5,356 nucleotides of DNA from Epilinea sp044228875 (GCA_044228875.1 JBGAUA010000210.1:1-5356), one strand, 5' to 3'; positions 1 to 5,356 are shown, numbered from the stretch's first letter. Numbers and translations: made by a program. The notes: generated from the letters alone by a model not told the origin.

Positions 1-1
1 C

Positions 2-40
2 CTCAACGTGGCGGCGCCGGCTCCCGACGACGGGCGCTGA
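2..40 (+). CDS. C-terminal end of an upstream gene (partial)
   Basis: An open frame enters from the left edge and ends at TGA (38-40), encoding LNVAAPAPDDGR. Almost every codon ends in G or C, matching the real genes in the window. The stop lies 10 nt before the ATG of the next gene, and a GAGG ribosome site overlaps the stop codon, which is the usual layout of co-transcribed genes. Twelve residues are too few to assign a family. The frame could be open by chance, because random GC-rich DNA has few stops. Confidence 0.45.
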   Translation, partial: LNVAAPAPDDGR

Positions 41-42
41 GG
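39..42 (+). promoter_or_regulatory. Ribosome binding site GAGG overlapping the preceding stop
   Basis: GAGG lies 8 nt before the ATG at 51 and shares two bases with the TGA of the preceding frame. It is short, but its spacing is right and it decides the start of the phosphatase-superfamily gene. The overlap suggests translational coupling with the upstream gene. Confidence 0.5.
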
Positions 43-50
43 CCGACCCA

Positions 51-1940
51 ATGCGCGCGGCAATCGGCGGCGCCTTCGCCGGAGCCGCCGGCCCCGCCCG
101 GGCGGTGCGGGTCTGCAGCCTCGTCGCGCGAGGCCTGGTCGCGCTCGCGCGCGGCGCCGGCACAAAGGACATCCCGGCTGCGGCCCGGCAGGCCGCGGCC
201 GGCCTCTGGCAGGATCTGGCGCTGTCCTTGGCCGTCGCCCTCGGCACCGGTTTGCTGCTGGCCCTCGTCGCCGGGCGCGCCGCGGCCTGGCGGACGGCGG
301 TGCTGGCGCTCAGCTGGGCCGTCTACGCCATCCTGGCGCTCTGGCTGGCCCTGAGCCTGCCCGCGTCGGCCATGCTCGGCAGCCCCTTGACCTGGCCCAT
401 GCTGGCCGGCGCAGGTCCGGCCCTCGCCGACTCCGTGAGCGTGGCGCTCACCTGGCCGCGCCTGCTGGCGATGCTGGCCGTAGTGGCCACCGCCGCCCTG
501 GTCCCGCTGCGTGGGCGCGCCCGCAGCGGAACGCTCCCTGCCGGCGCTCTCCGCCCGTCCGGCGCCGCGGAAGGCCCGGACGCGCCACCGGCGCCTGGAA
601 GGTCACGGATCCGGACGTGGGGCCTGCTGTGGTCCGTCGGCCTCCTCGGCGCCTGCCTGGAGCCGCCGCCGGGCGGCGGGCACCGCAACGCCGTCCTGGC
701 GCTGGTGACCACCGCCTGGCGCGCGAGCAGGGCCGAGCTACCGGCGCCCGGCGCCGCGGGCGAGGCCGCCCACGCCCTTCCCGCGGAGGGCCCCAGCCTT
801 GACCTGCGCTTCCTGGAAGGGCGGGCGCAGGGCCGCAACCTCATCTGGGTGGTCCTGGAGTCCACCGGCGCCGCCTACCTGCAGCCCTATGGCGCCGCCC
901 TGGATCCGATGCCCCGGCTGACGCGGCTGGCGCGGGGCGGCATCGTCTTCGAGCAGGCCTACGCGGTGTATCCGGAGAGCGTCAAGGGACTGTACAGCCT
1001 GCTCTGCTCGCGGCCGACCGCACCCTACCGCGGCGCCGCCGACTATGCCGCCCGCCGACGGCCCTGCGTGGATCTGGCGACCCGTCTGCGCGACGCGGGC
1101 TACGAGACGGCGCTTTACCATTCCGGGCGCTTCGCCTACCTCGGCATGCGCGACATCGTCGCCGATCGCGGCTTCGACCGCCTGCTGGACGCCGGCGACA
1201 TCGGCGGGCCCTACCTGTCCAGTTTCGGGACGGACGACGGCGCCACCGTGGAGCGCCTGCTCGCCGACCTGGACGCGCGGCGACCGGGCCGGCCCTTCTT
1301 CGTCATGGTGCTGCCGGTCGCCGGCCACCATCCCTACGAGTCGCCCGGGACCGGGCCGCGCCCCTTCGGCGAGGCGGACAACCACCAGCGCTACCTGAGC
1401 GACCTGGCCATGGGCGACGCGGCGCTGGGGCGGCTGATCGACGGGATCGAGGCCCGCGGCCTGGGGCGGGAGACCCTGTGGGTGATCAGCGGCGACCACG
1501 GCGAGGCCTTCGAGCAGCATCCCGGCAACGTGGTCCATTCCTTGTTCATCTACGAGGAGAACGTGCGGGTGCCGTTGATCATCGCCGCGCCGGGACTGAC
1601 CGACCTGGCCCCATCGCCGCGCCGCGCCCCGCAGATCGCCAGCCTCGTCGACGTGGCGCCGACCATCCTGGCGCTGCTGGGCCTGGCCGCGCCCGACGGC
1701 TGGCAAGGCCGTTCGCTCCTGCCGCCCGTGGCCGGCCACGCCCGCTTCTACACCGATCACACATCCTGGCAGTCCGGGCTGCGCCACGGCCGCTGGAAGT
1801 ACATCTTGGACCATGACAGCGGCAAGGGCCGACTCTACGACCTGCACGCGGACCCGGGCGAGACCGACGACCTGTCCGTGCGCTTCCCGGAGCGCGCCGC
1901 CCGCTACCGGGCGGCGCTGGAAGCCGAACCTGACCCCTAA
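51..1940 (+). CDS. Membrane-anchored alkaline phosphatase/sulfatase-superfamily protein, LtaS/EptA-like with Ser nucleophile
   Basis: This 629-residue protein has an N-terminal membrane part and a C-terminal catalytic domain predicted to face the periplasm. Hydrophobic segments lie at about 55-75, 81-105, 134-153 and 189-203. The catalytic domain starts near 262 (NLIWVVLESTGA). E270, D482 and H483 (in ISGDHGEAF) and H496 (in NVVHSLF) match the metal ligands of the superfamily. H426/H427 (AGHHPY) match its substrate or metal histidine. S310 in YPESVKG is the likely nucleophile. There is no C-x-P-x-R motif, so a formylglycine sulfatase is unlikely. The E-to-nucleophile (40) and nucleophile-to-DH (172) spacings resemble those I recall for EptA and LtaS, which points to phospho- or phosphoglycerol transfer or phosphodiester hydrolysis on an envelope lipid or glycan; this is inference. 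The C-terminus (LYDLHADPGETDDL) is typical of sulfatase-like proteins. The ATG at 51 is supported by GAGG at 39-42. The stop lies 3 nt from the stop of the convergent decarboxylase. Family call is firm; substrate is unknown. Confidence 0.9.
   Translation: MRAAIGGAFAGAAGPARAVRVCSLVARGLVALARGAGTKDIPAAARQAAAGLWQDLALSLAVALGTGLLLALVAGRAAAWRTAVLALSWAVYAILALWLALSLPASAMLGSPLTWPMLAGAGPALADSVSVALTWPRLLAMLAVVATAALVPLRGRARSGTLPAGALRPSGAAEGPDAPPAPGRSRIRTWGLLWSVGLLGACLEPPPGGGHRNAVLALVTTAWRASRAELPAPGAAGEAAHALPAEGPSLDLRFLEGRAQGRNLIWVVLESTGAAYLQPYGAALDPMPRLTRLARGGIVFEQAYAVYPESVKGLYSLLCSRPTAPYRGAADYAARRRPCVDLATRLRDAGYETALYHSGRFAYLGMRDIVADRGFDRLLDAGDIGGPYLSSFGTDDGATVERLLADLDARRPGRPFFVMVLPVAGHHPYESPGTGPRPFGEADNHQRYLSDLAMGDAALGRLIDGIEARGLGRETLWVISGDHGEAFEQHPGNVVHSLFIYEENVRVPLIIAAPGLTDLAPSPRRAPQIASLVDVAPTILALLGLAAPDGWQGRSLLPPVAGHARFYTDHTSWQSGLRHGRWKYILDHDSGKGRLYDLHADPGETDDLSVRFPERAARYRAALEAEPDP
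1894..1917 (-). terminator. Perfect 10-bp GC hairpin, possible terminator for the minus-strand unit
   Basis: GCGCCGCCCG (1894-1903) and CGGGCGGCGC (1908-1917) are perfect inverted copies around a 4-nt loop. The hairpin lies inside the coding end of the plus-strand gene, where it encodes alanine and arginine codons around a tyrosine. Seen from the minus strand it begins 26 nt after the decarboxylase stop, a normal terminator position. No T-run follows on either strand, so it is not a textbook intrinsic terminator. It may slow polymerase, protect the 3' end, or be a chance product of Ala/Arg codons. Confidence 0.35.
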
Positions 1941-1943
1941 CCC

Positions 1944-3428
1944 CTAGGCGCCCGACACGACGTGGGTCTCGGCCACCGCCGCCCCCCGCAGAAGCGCCCA
2001 GCAGCGGACGATGGTCGCCTCCGCCGTCTGCGCGTTGCCGATGGCCACGCGCAGGGCGTAGCGCTCGCCCAGCCGGGTATGGGAAAGGAAGACCTCGCCG
2101 CCCTGGTTCACCGCCTCCAGGATGCCCGCGTTGTGCGCCTCCAGCGCCGCCTCGTCGTCGCCGAGGGCGGCGGGGCGGTGGCGAAACGCCACCGTGCTGA
2201 AGGGCACCGGCGCCAGACGTTCCCAGTCCGGCGCCGCGTCGATCCATGCGGCGAGCAGGGAGGCCAGCCGGCAATGCTCACGGATGACGGCCGCCAGGCC
2301 TTCGCGCCCGTAGGCGCGCAACACCATCCACAGCTTGAGCGCCCGGAAGCGCCGGCCGAGCTGCGGACCCCAGTCCATGTAGTTGTTGACGGACGCCGCG
2401 TCCGACGTGCGCAGGTATTCCGGCACGAGGCTGAATGCCGCCTTGAGCCGCTCCGCGTCCCGGAGGTAGAGGGCGGAGCAGTCCATCGGCACCAGCAGCC
2501 ACTTGTGCGGGTTCACCACCAGGCTGTCGGCCTCGTCCACGCCATCCAGGACGGCGCGCCGCTCGACGTCCACCGCGGCCGCCCCGCCGTAGGCCGCGTC
2601 GACATGCAGCCACAGCGCCTCCCGGCGAGCGATGGCCGCGATGGCTCGCACCGGATCGATGCTGGTGGTGGAGGTGGTGCCCACGGTCGCCACCACCGCC
2701 ATGGGCCTCAGTCCGGCCGCCCGGTCGGCGGCGATGGCCGCCGCCAGGTCCGCCGGCCGCATCCGGAACGCGTCGTCCACCGCCACCTTGTGCAGGTTGT
2801 CCAATCCGAGCCCCAGCGCCAGACAGGCCTTGTCGATGGAGGAATGGGCCTGCTCGCTGGCATAGACCACCAGGGGCGCCAGGTCGGCGCGCCCGGCCAG
2901 GCCGCGCTGCCGCAGGTCGGGCACCGCCGCGTCGCGGGCGGCCGCCAGGGCCAGCAGGCTGGACATGGACGCCGTGTCGGTGATGACGCCGCGCCAGAAG
3001 CCCGCCAGGCCGAGCATCTGCCGCAGCCAGTCCAGACTGCGCTCCTCCAGCTCCGTCGCCGCCGGCGATGTGCGCCAGAGCATGCCGTTGACGTTGAGCG
3101 CCGCCGTGATGAGCTCGGCGACCACGCCCGGCAGCGATCCCGTGTTGGCGAAATAGGCCAGGAAGCCGGGATGGTTCCAGTGGGTGATCCCCGGCAGGAT
3201 CAGGCGATCGACATCGTCGAGAATGGCCGACAGCGCTTCGCCGGCTTCCGGCGCCGCCGCCGGCAAGGCCGCGGCCAGGTCGCCGGGGCGGCTCCGGGAG
3301 AGCACCGGGTGGCGGGCCGCATGGGCCAGGTAATCCGCGGCCCAATCCGCCGCCCGCCGCAGCGGGGCGCGGAGCGCGTCGAGATCGTCCGAACCGTCCT
3401 GGGGCGCCGAGCGGCCGTCGCGAGCCAC
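1944..3428 (-). CDS. Group II PLP-dependent (aromatic-type) amino acid decarboxylase
   Basis: The protein has 494 residues from a GTG start, the usual length of family members. It is a cytoplasmic fold-type I enzyme expected to convert an L-amino acid to its amine and CO2. Visible landmarks are THWNHPGFLAYF (82-93), WRTSPAATELE (118-128), H195 in SEQAHSS (stacks on the cofactor), D277 in HVDAAYGG (binds the pyridine nitrogen), K309 in VNPHKW (Schiff-base lysine) and Y338 in VPEYLR. Y338 lies 29 residues after the lysine, as Tyr332 does after Lys303 in human aromatic amino acid decarboxylase. His and Tyr are both kept, which favours decarboxylation over the aldehyde-synthase variants that lose one of them. 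The frame stays open to an ATG at 3683, but that extension is Arg/Ser/Trp/Cys-rich, unlike the family, and overlaps the small gene and the flavoprotein. GTG at 3428 is the first sensible start. It lacks a ribosome site and lies 4 nt after the stop of the small gene, so coupling is likely. The substrate (Tyr, Trp, Phe, DOPA or other) cannot be told. Some database relatives are labelled aspartate aminotransferase family. Confidence 0.92.
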   Translation of the reverse strand: MARDGRSAPQDGSDDLDALRAPLRRAADWAADYLAHAARHPVLSRSRPGDLAAALPAAAPEAGEALSAILDDVDRLILPGITHWNHPGFLAYFANTGSLPGVVAELITAALNVNGMLWRTSPAATELEERSLDWLRQMLGLAGFWRGVITDTASMSSLLALAAARDAAVPDLRQRGLAGRADLAPLVVYASEQAHSSIDKACLALGLGLDNLHKVAVDDAFRMRPADLAAAIAADRAAGLRPMAVVATVGTTSTTSIDPVRAIAAIARREALWLHVDAAYGGAAAVDVERRAVLDGVDEADSLVVNPHKWLLVPMDCSALYLRDAERLKAAFSLVPEYLRTSDAASVNNYMDWGPQLGRRFRALKLWMVLRAYGREGLAAVIREHCRLASLLAAWIDAAPDWERLAPVPFSTVAFRHRPAALGDDEAALEAHNAGILEAVNQGGEVFLSHTRLGERYALRVAIGNAQTAEATIVRCWALLRGAAVAETHVVSGA

Positions 3429-3432
3429 CGGG

Positions 3433-3588
3433 TCACACGGCCAGGAAGCGCAGCCACAGCAGCACGCCGATGGCCAGGCCGAGCACGGTCGTGCCCACGA
3501 ACCAACTGCGGTCGCCGGTCTCGCGGCCCATGAAGACCGTGCCGACCGCGGCTGCTGCCAACACTGTGACCAGGATTCCGAGCGGCAT
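3433..3588 (-). CDS. Small two-helix membrane protein, 51 residues, family unknown
   Basis: ATG at 3588 to TGA at 3435-3433 encodes 51 residues. There are two hydrophobic stretches, about 3-20 (LGILVTVLAAAAVGTVFM) and 29-51 (WFVGTTVLGLAI, then GVLLWLRFLAV). They are separated by a short charged turn, GRETGDRS, giving a hairpin-like inner-membrane protein. Three facts support a real gene: a perfect AAGGAGG site 6 nt before the ATG, mostly G/C third positions, and a stop that fits 4 nt before the start of the decarboxylase. It lies between two minus-strand genes, 54 nt after the flavoprotein stop. I do not recognise the family. It might anchor or assist one of its neighbours at the membrane, or simply be a conserved small protein of unknown role. 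Automatic annotation may miss it, because it is short and lies inside a false upstream extension of the decarboxylase frame. Confidence 0.8.
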   Translation of the reverse strand: MPLGILVTVLAAAAVGTVFMGRETGDRSWFVGTTVLGLAIGVLLWLRFLAV

Positions 3589-3594
3589 CTGCGG

Positions 3595-3601
3595 CCTCCT
3601 T
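3595..3601 (-). promoter_or_regulatory. Perfect Shine-Dalgarno site (AAGGAGG) of the small membrane protein
   Basis: CCTCCTT on the plus strand reads AAGGAGG on the minus strand, with a 6-nt spacer to the ATG at 3588. It is the strongest ribosome site in the window and fixes the start of the 51-residue gene. Its AAGG part could pair with CCTT just upstream (plus 3606-3609) in a weak 4-bp stem with a 4-nt loop. Confidence 0.85.
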
Positions 3602-3612
3602 CAGGAAGGTGG

Positions 3613-3635
3613 TCGCGCTCCGGTAGCGGGCGCGA
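3613..3635 (-). repeat. Intercistronic inverted repeat (6-bp stem)
   Basis: TCGCGC (3613-3618) and GCGCGA (3630-3635) are perfect inverted copies around an 11-nt loop. They lie between the flavoprotein stop and the ribosome site of the small gene. No T-run follows, so it is probably not a full terminator. It could act as a partial attenuator, a processing site or an mRNA 3' stabiliser. A stem of this size can arise by chance in GC-rich DNA. Confidence 0.35.
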
Positions 3636-3642
3636 TCCGGTT

Positions 3643-5157
3643 TCAGGCGTCGGCCGGCTCGAGATCTTCGGGCATCTCGCCATCCGGGAGGTAGATCCCC
3701 GCGTCCTCGGTGCCGACGACCGCCATAGGCGGCGTCGCGCGCGGCGATTGGGGCCGCAGCCGACGGGTCATCTCCTCGGCCGCGTCGGCGCCCATGCGCA
3801 TGGCTCCGTGCATGTTCGGAAAGCAGAAGCCGCCCTGCCGCCCGCAGCTGAGGACGTTGGCGAAGGGCGCGAGGAAGGCGTTGAGCGCCGCGACATGCGG
3901 TTCGAAACCCAGCGCGAACACCGGGTAGGCATGGTAGGCATGGATCAGGTGCGTCTCGACGATCTCCTCCTCGCGCAGCAGGTTCTCGGCCGCCAGGTCG
4001 GCGACCAGGCGGCGGCGCGTCTCGGCGCCCCCCTGCCAGCGATCATCGCCGACCTCGCACATCACCTCGCAGAGGAGCACGCTGTGCCCCGCCGGCCGAA
4101 CCTCCATGCCGCTGCCCGCCGGCTCGGCGATGCGGTGGAAGACCCTGTCCCTGAAGTAGACGAAGAGGGCGTCGAGCACCTTCGGCCGGCGGACCAGCAG
4201 GCCGTAGACCACCATCGGGCGAAAGCGCAGGCTGTCGGCCGCCTCCAGCACCTCGCGGCGCGGCGCGGGTTGAAAGGTCTTGACGAAGAGGGGCAGCGGC
4301 ACGGTGTTGATGACGGCATCGCAGGCCAGGCGCGCCTCGCCGCCGTCCGGCAGGGCGTGCCGCACCGCTACCACCCGATCGCCCGCGGTCTCCACCGCCG
4401 TCAGCGGGGACTCGGTCAGCACCTGCCCACCCTGCTCCCGCACGACATCGGCCAGGGCCATGGGCATCTCACGCGAACCGCTGCGGGAGTACCAGAGGGT
4501 CTCGCGCGCCGTCGCGCCCTCCACCGTTTCGCCGGATTGCTCCTTCAGTCCCAGCCGACCCAGGGCCTTCTTGACGAAGTCGACCGCCGACAGCCGCGGC
4601 ATCTTGCTGCGGACGAAGGTGGCGGAGAGCTCCGTGGGCGGGAAGCCCCAGTAGCGGTGGGTGAAGTCGCGGAAGAAGAAGTGGTAGAGGGGCTTGCCGT
4701 AGAGGCGGATCAGGGCCTCCTCGGCGTTCGCCGGCTCCGCCTGCCGCCGCCGGTTGAGCAGCTGCTGCCAGGTCAGACCCGCCAGGGCGCGCGTCAAGGT
4801 CCAGGGGGGGATGCCCGTCAGCAGGTCCATGAACTCCAGCGGATAGCGCCGGTAGCCCTTGCCATAGCGGATGAGCGCCACCTTCTCCGACGGGATGAGC
4901 CGCTCGCCCATGATGGCGCGGATATCCTCGAAGATGGCCTGGTCGAAGGCATGCAGGTGATGCACGCCCAGATCGTAGTAGTTGCCCGCCCGCAGGTGGC
5001 CGGCGGCCAGGCCCCCGACCATCGGCTCCTTCTCCAGGACGGTGACGCGGAGGCCGTGCTCCACCAGGACGCGCGCGGCATAGAGCCCGCAGACGCCGGC
5101 GCCGGAGACGACGACATGGGGGACGTCAGGTTGGGGGCGCGGCATCTCGACGGTCAT
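3643..5157 (-). CDS. FAD-dependent oxidoreductase, UDP-galactopyranose mutase / protoporphyrinogen oxidase-like
   Basis: The protein has 504 residues from ATG 5157. An N-terminal Rossmann dinucleotide fold spans about 13-53: VVVSGAGVCG holds the G-x-G-x-x-G motif (G19, G21, G24), E42 in TVLEKE should bind the FAD ribose, and GGL (48-50) follows. The region YDLGVHHLHAF (61-71), then RYGKGYRRYPLEF (97-109) and FFRDFTHRYWG (161-171), is typical of the branch often found in surface-glycan, lipid or isoprenoid loci. The closing FAD motif is LSCGRQGGFCFPNMHGAMRM (436-455). After it comes an acidic tail (about 470-504, ending PEDLEPADA) without recognised function. No signal peptide is seen, so it is probably cytoplasmic or on the inner face of the membrane. 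A longer frame to TTG 5268 exists, but that TTG lies in a -35 hexamer and its 37 extra residues precede the Rossmann strand without homology. ATG 5145 is an alternative start; neither has a clear ribosome site. It is first in the minus-strand unit. The substrate is unknown: sugar nucleotide, lipid and amine are all possible. Confidence 0.88.
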   Translation of the reverse strand: MTVEMPRPQPDVPHVVVSGAGVCGLYAARVLVEHGLRVTVLEKEPMVGGLAAGHLRAGNYYDLGVHHLHAFDQAIFEDIRAIMGERLIPSEKVALIRYGKGYRRYPLEFMDLLTGIPPWTLTRALAGLTWQQLLNRRRQAEPANAEEALIRLYGKPLYHFFFRDFTHRYWGFPPTELSATFVRSKMPRLSAVDFVKKALGRLGLKEQSGETVEGATARETLWYSRSGSREMPMALADVVREQGGQVLTESPLTAVETAGDRVVAVRHALPDGGEARLACDAVINTVPLPLFVKTFQPAPRREVLEAADSLRFRPMVVYGLLVRRPKVLDALFVYFRDRVFHRIAEPAGSGMEVRPAGHSVLLCEVMCEVGDDRWQGGAETRRRLVADLAAENLLREEEIVETHLIHAYHAYPVFALGFEPHVAALNAFLAPFANVLSCGRQGGFCFPNMHGAMRMGADAAEEMTRRLRPQSPRATPPMAVVGTEDAGIYLPDGEMPEDLEPADA

Positions 5158-5239
5158 GGATGAAGGCCATTGGGGCCGGGACTGCCGGGGACGGGCGACC
5201 AGGACCGCCCGAACCGGCTCTCCCGGTGAAGGGCGGCAG

Positions 5240-5268
5240 AAGATAGGCCCGCGCCCGCCCTCTGTCAA
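5240..5268 (-). promoter_or_regulatory. Sigma70-like promoter of the minus-strand unit
   Basis: On the minus strand a perfect TTGACA (5268-5263) is followed by exactly 17 nt and then TATCTT (5245-5240), which matches the -10 consensus at 4 of 6 positions. Transcription would begin near 5233, leaving a leader of about 75 nt before the ATG at 5157. The TTG of the -35 box is also the first codon of the longest open frame of the flavoprotein, so a start there would lie upstream of the transcript and can be excluded if this promoter is used. Confidence 0.65.
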
Positions 5269-5294
5269 CTCCCTCGCAGGGCGGCAGCAACGCC

Positions 5295-5313
5295 GTTCGT
5301 GCCCGCGACGAAC
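5295..5313. repeat. Inverted repeat GTTCGT-N7-ACGAAC, candidate operator
   Basis: GTTCGT (5295-5300) and ACGAAC (5308-5313) are perfect inverted copies with a 7-nt spacer. The centre lies about 70 bp upstream of the predicted transcription start of the minus-strand unit, a position suited to an activator. No known regulator is recognised from the sequence. Confidence 0.35.
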
Positions 5314-5326
5314 AGTGTCTTCTGTT
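5311..5326. repeat. Inverted repeat AACAG-N6-CTGTT, overlapping the previous one
   Basis: AACAG (5311-5315) and CTGTT (5322-5326) are inverted copies with a 6-nt spacer, sharing three bases with the neighbouring GTTCGT/ACGAAC repeat. Its centre is about 85 bp upstream of the predicted start. It may be a second operator half or a chance 5-bp palindrome. Confidence 0.25.
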
Positions 5327-5356
5327 GACCGGGCCGAGCTGCCCGCACCCTCCGTC

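Larger units (their letters stand above)
5158..5356. other. Non-coding upstream region of the minus-strand unit
   Basis: This stretch of 199 bases holds the sigma70-like promoter, the two overlapping inverted repeats and the leader of the flavoprotein gene. The leader contains a small ACCGG/CCGGT stem with a 5-nt loop (5213-5227). No convincing gene lies here. Short open frames reach the right edge, but their third positions are clearly poorer in G/C than those of the real genes. Confidence 0.6.

Noticed and set aside
316..330. Formylglycine sulfatase motif at C319 (LLCSRP)
   Set aside because: C-x-P-x-R is not met (C-S-R-P-T), and the spacing from E270 and the preceding YPESVKG motif fits S310 better. 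Coordinates here are residue numbers of the 51-1940 product.
738..1847. Minus-strand open frame (369 codons) opposite the phosphatase-superfamily gene
   Set aside because: It is antisense to conserved catalytic motifs and has low-complexity Gln/Val/Gly/Ala composition with no domain.
1962..3533. Long plus-strand open frame (523 codons) opposite the decarboxylase
   Set aside because: It is antisense to a gene with clear family motifs. Its product is rich in Arg, Gln, His and Gly without any domain, as expected for a shadow frame in GC-rich DNA.
3748..5163. Long plus-strand open frame (471 codons) opposite the flavoprotein
   Set aside because: It has the same shadow composition (Arg, His, Gln, Ala), no recognisable motif, and the opposite strand encodes an intact FAD protein.
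5126..5170. Short minus-strand frame from ATG 5170 (14 codons) overlapping the flavoprotein start
   Set aside because: It lacks a ribosome site and has no repeated or regulatory-type codons. It is most likely chance.
5325..5330. TTGACC on the plus strand as a divergent -35 box
   Set aside because: The stretch 17 nt downstream is CCCTCC, which is nothing like a -10 element.
5265..5354. Minus-strand frame entering from the right edge and ending at TGA 5267-5265 (…KTLFVAGTNGVAAALRGS)
   Set aside because: It looks slightly protein-like, but about a third of its third positions are A or T, unlike the real genes. It runs through the inverted repeats and its stop lies in the -35 box. Sequence beyond the window would settle it.

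Overview
The window is very GC-rich bacterial DNA (roughly 70% or more by eye), with strong G/C preference at third codon positions. It has one perfect Shine-Dalgarno site and one sigma70-like promoter. This fits a high-GC bacterium, perhaps a proteobacterium, but nothing here fixes the taxon. I see no tRNA, rRNA, CRISPR array, insertion sequence or other mobile-element signature.

Layout. On the plus strand, bases 2-40 are probably the last codons of a gene that begins outside the window. It is followed after 10 nt by a complete membrane-anchored alkaline phosphatase/sulfatase-superfamily protein (51-1940). Its active site carries a serine nucleophile, as in phosphoethanolamine and phosphoglycerol transferases, and not a formylglycine sulfatase motif. 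This gene meets a minus-strand gene tail to tail with only 3 nt between stop codons. The minus strand carries a compact three-gene unit, read from right to left: a UDP-galactopyranose-mutase/protoporphyrinogen-oxidase-like FAD protein (5157-3643), a small two-helix membrane protein of 51 residues (3588-3433), and a group II pyridoxal-phosphate amino acid decarboxylase (3428-1944). The right end (5158-5356) is non-coding and holds the probable promoter of the unit and two overlapping short inverted repeats.

How the genes may work together. The small protein has a perfect AAGGAGG ribosome site and ends 4 nt before the GTG start of the decarboxylase. That GTG has no ribosome site of its own, so its translation is probably coupled to the small gene. 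The promoter upstream of the flavoprotein would drive all three genes. The flavoprotein family is often found in surface-glycan or lipid-related loci, and the phosphatase-superfamily protein faces the periplasm, so an envelope-linked role for the neighbourhood is a reasonable but unproven guess. The substrates of the decarboxylase and the flavoprotein cannot be read from sequence.

The points most likely to be missed are the 51-residue gene, which lies wholly inside a false N-terminal extension of the decarboxylase frame; the false TTG start of the flavoprotein, which is really a -35 hexamer; and a perfect 10-bp hairpin in the 3' end of the plus-strand gene, placed where a terminator for the convergent decarboxylase transcript would be expected.
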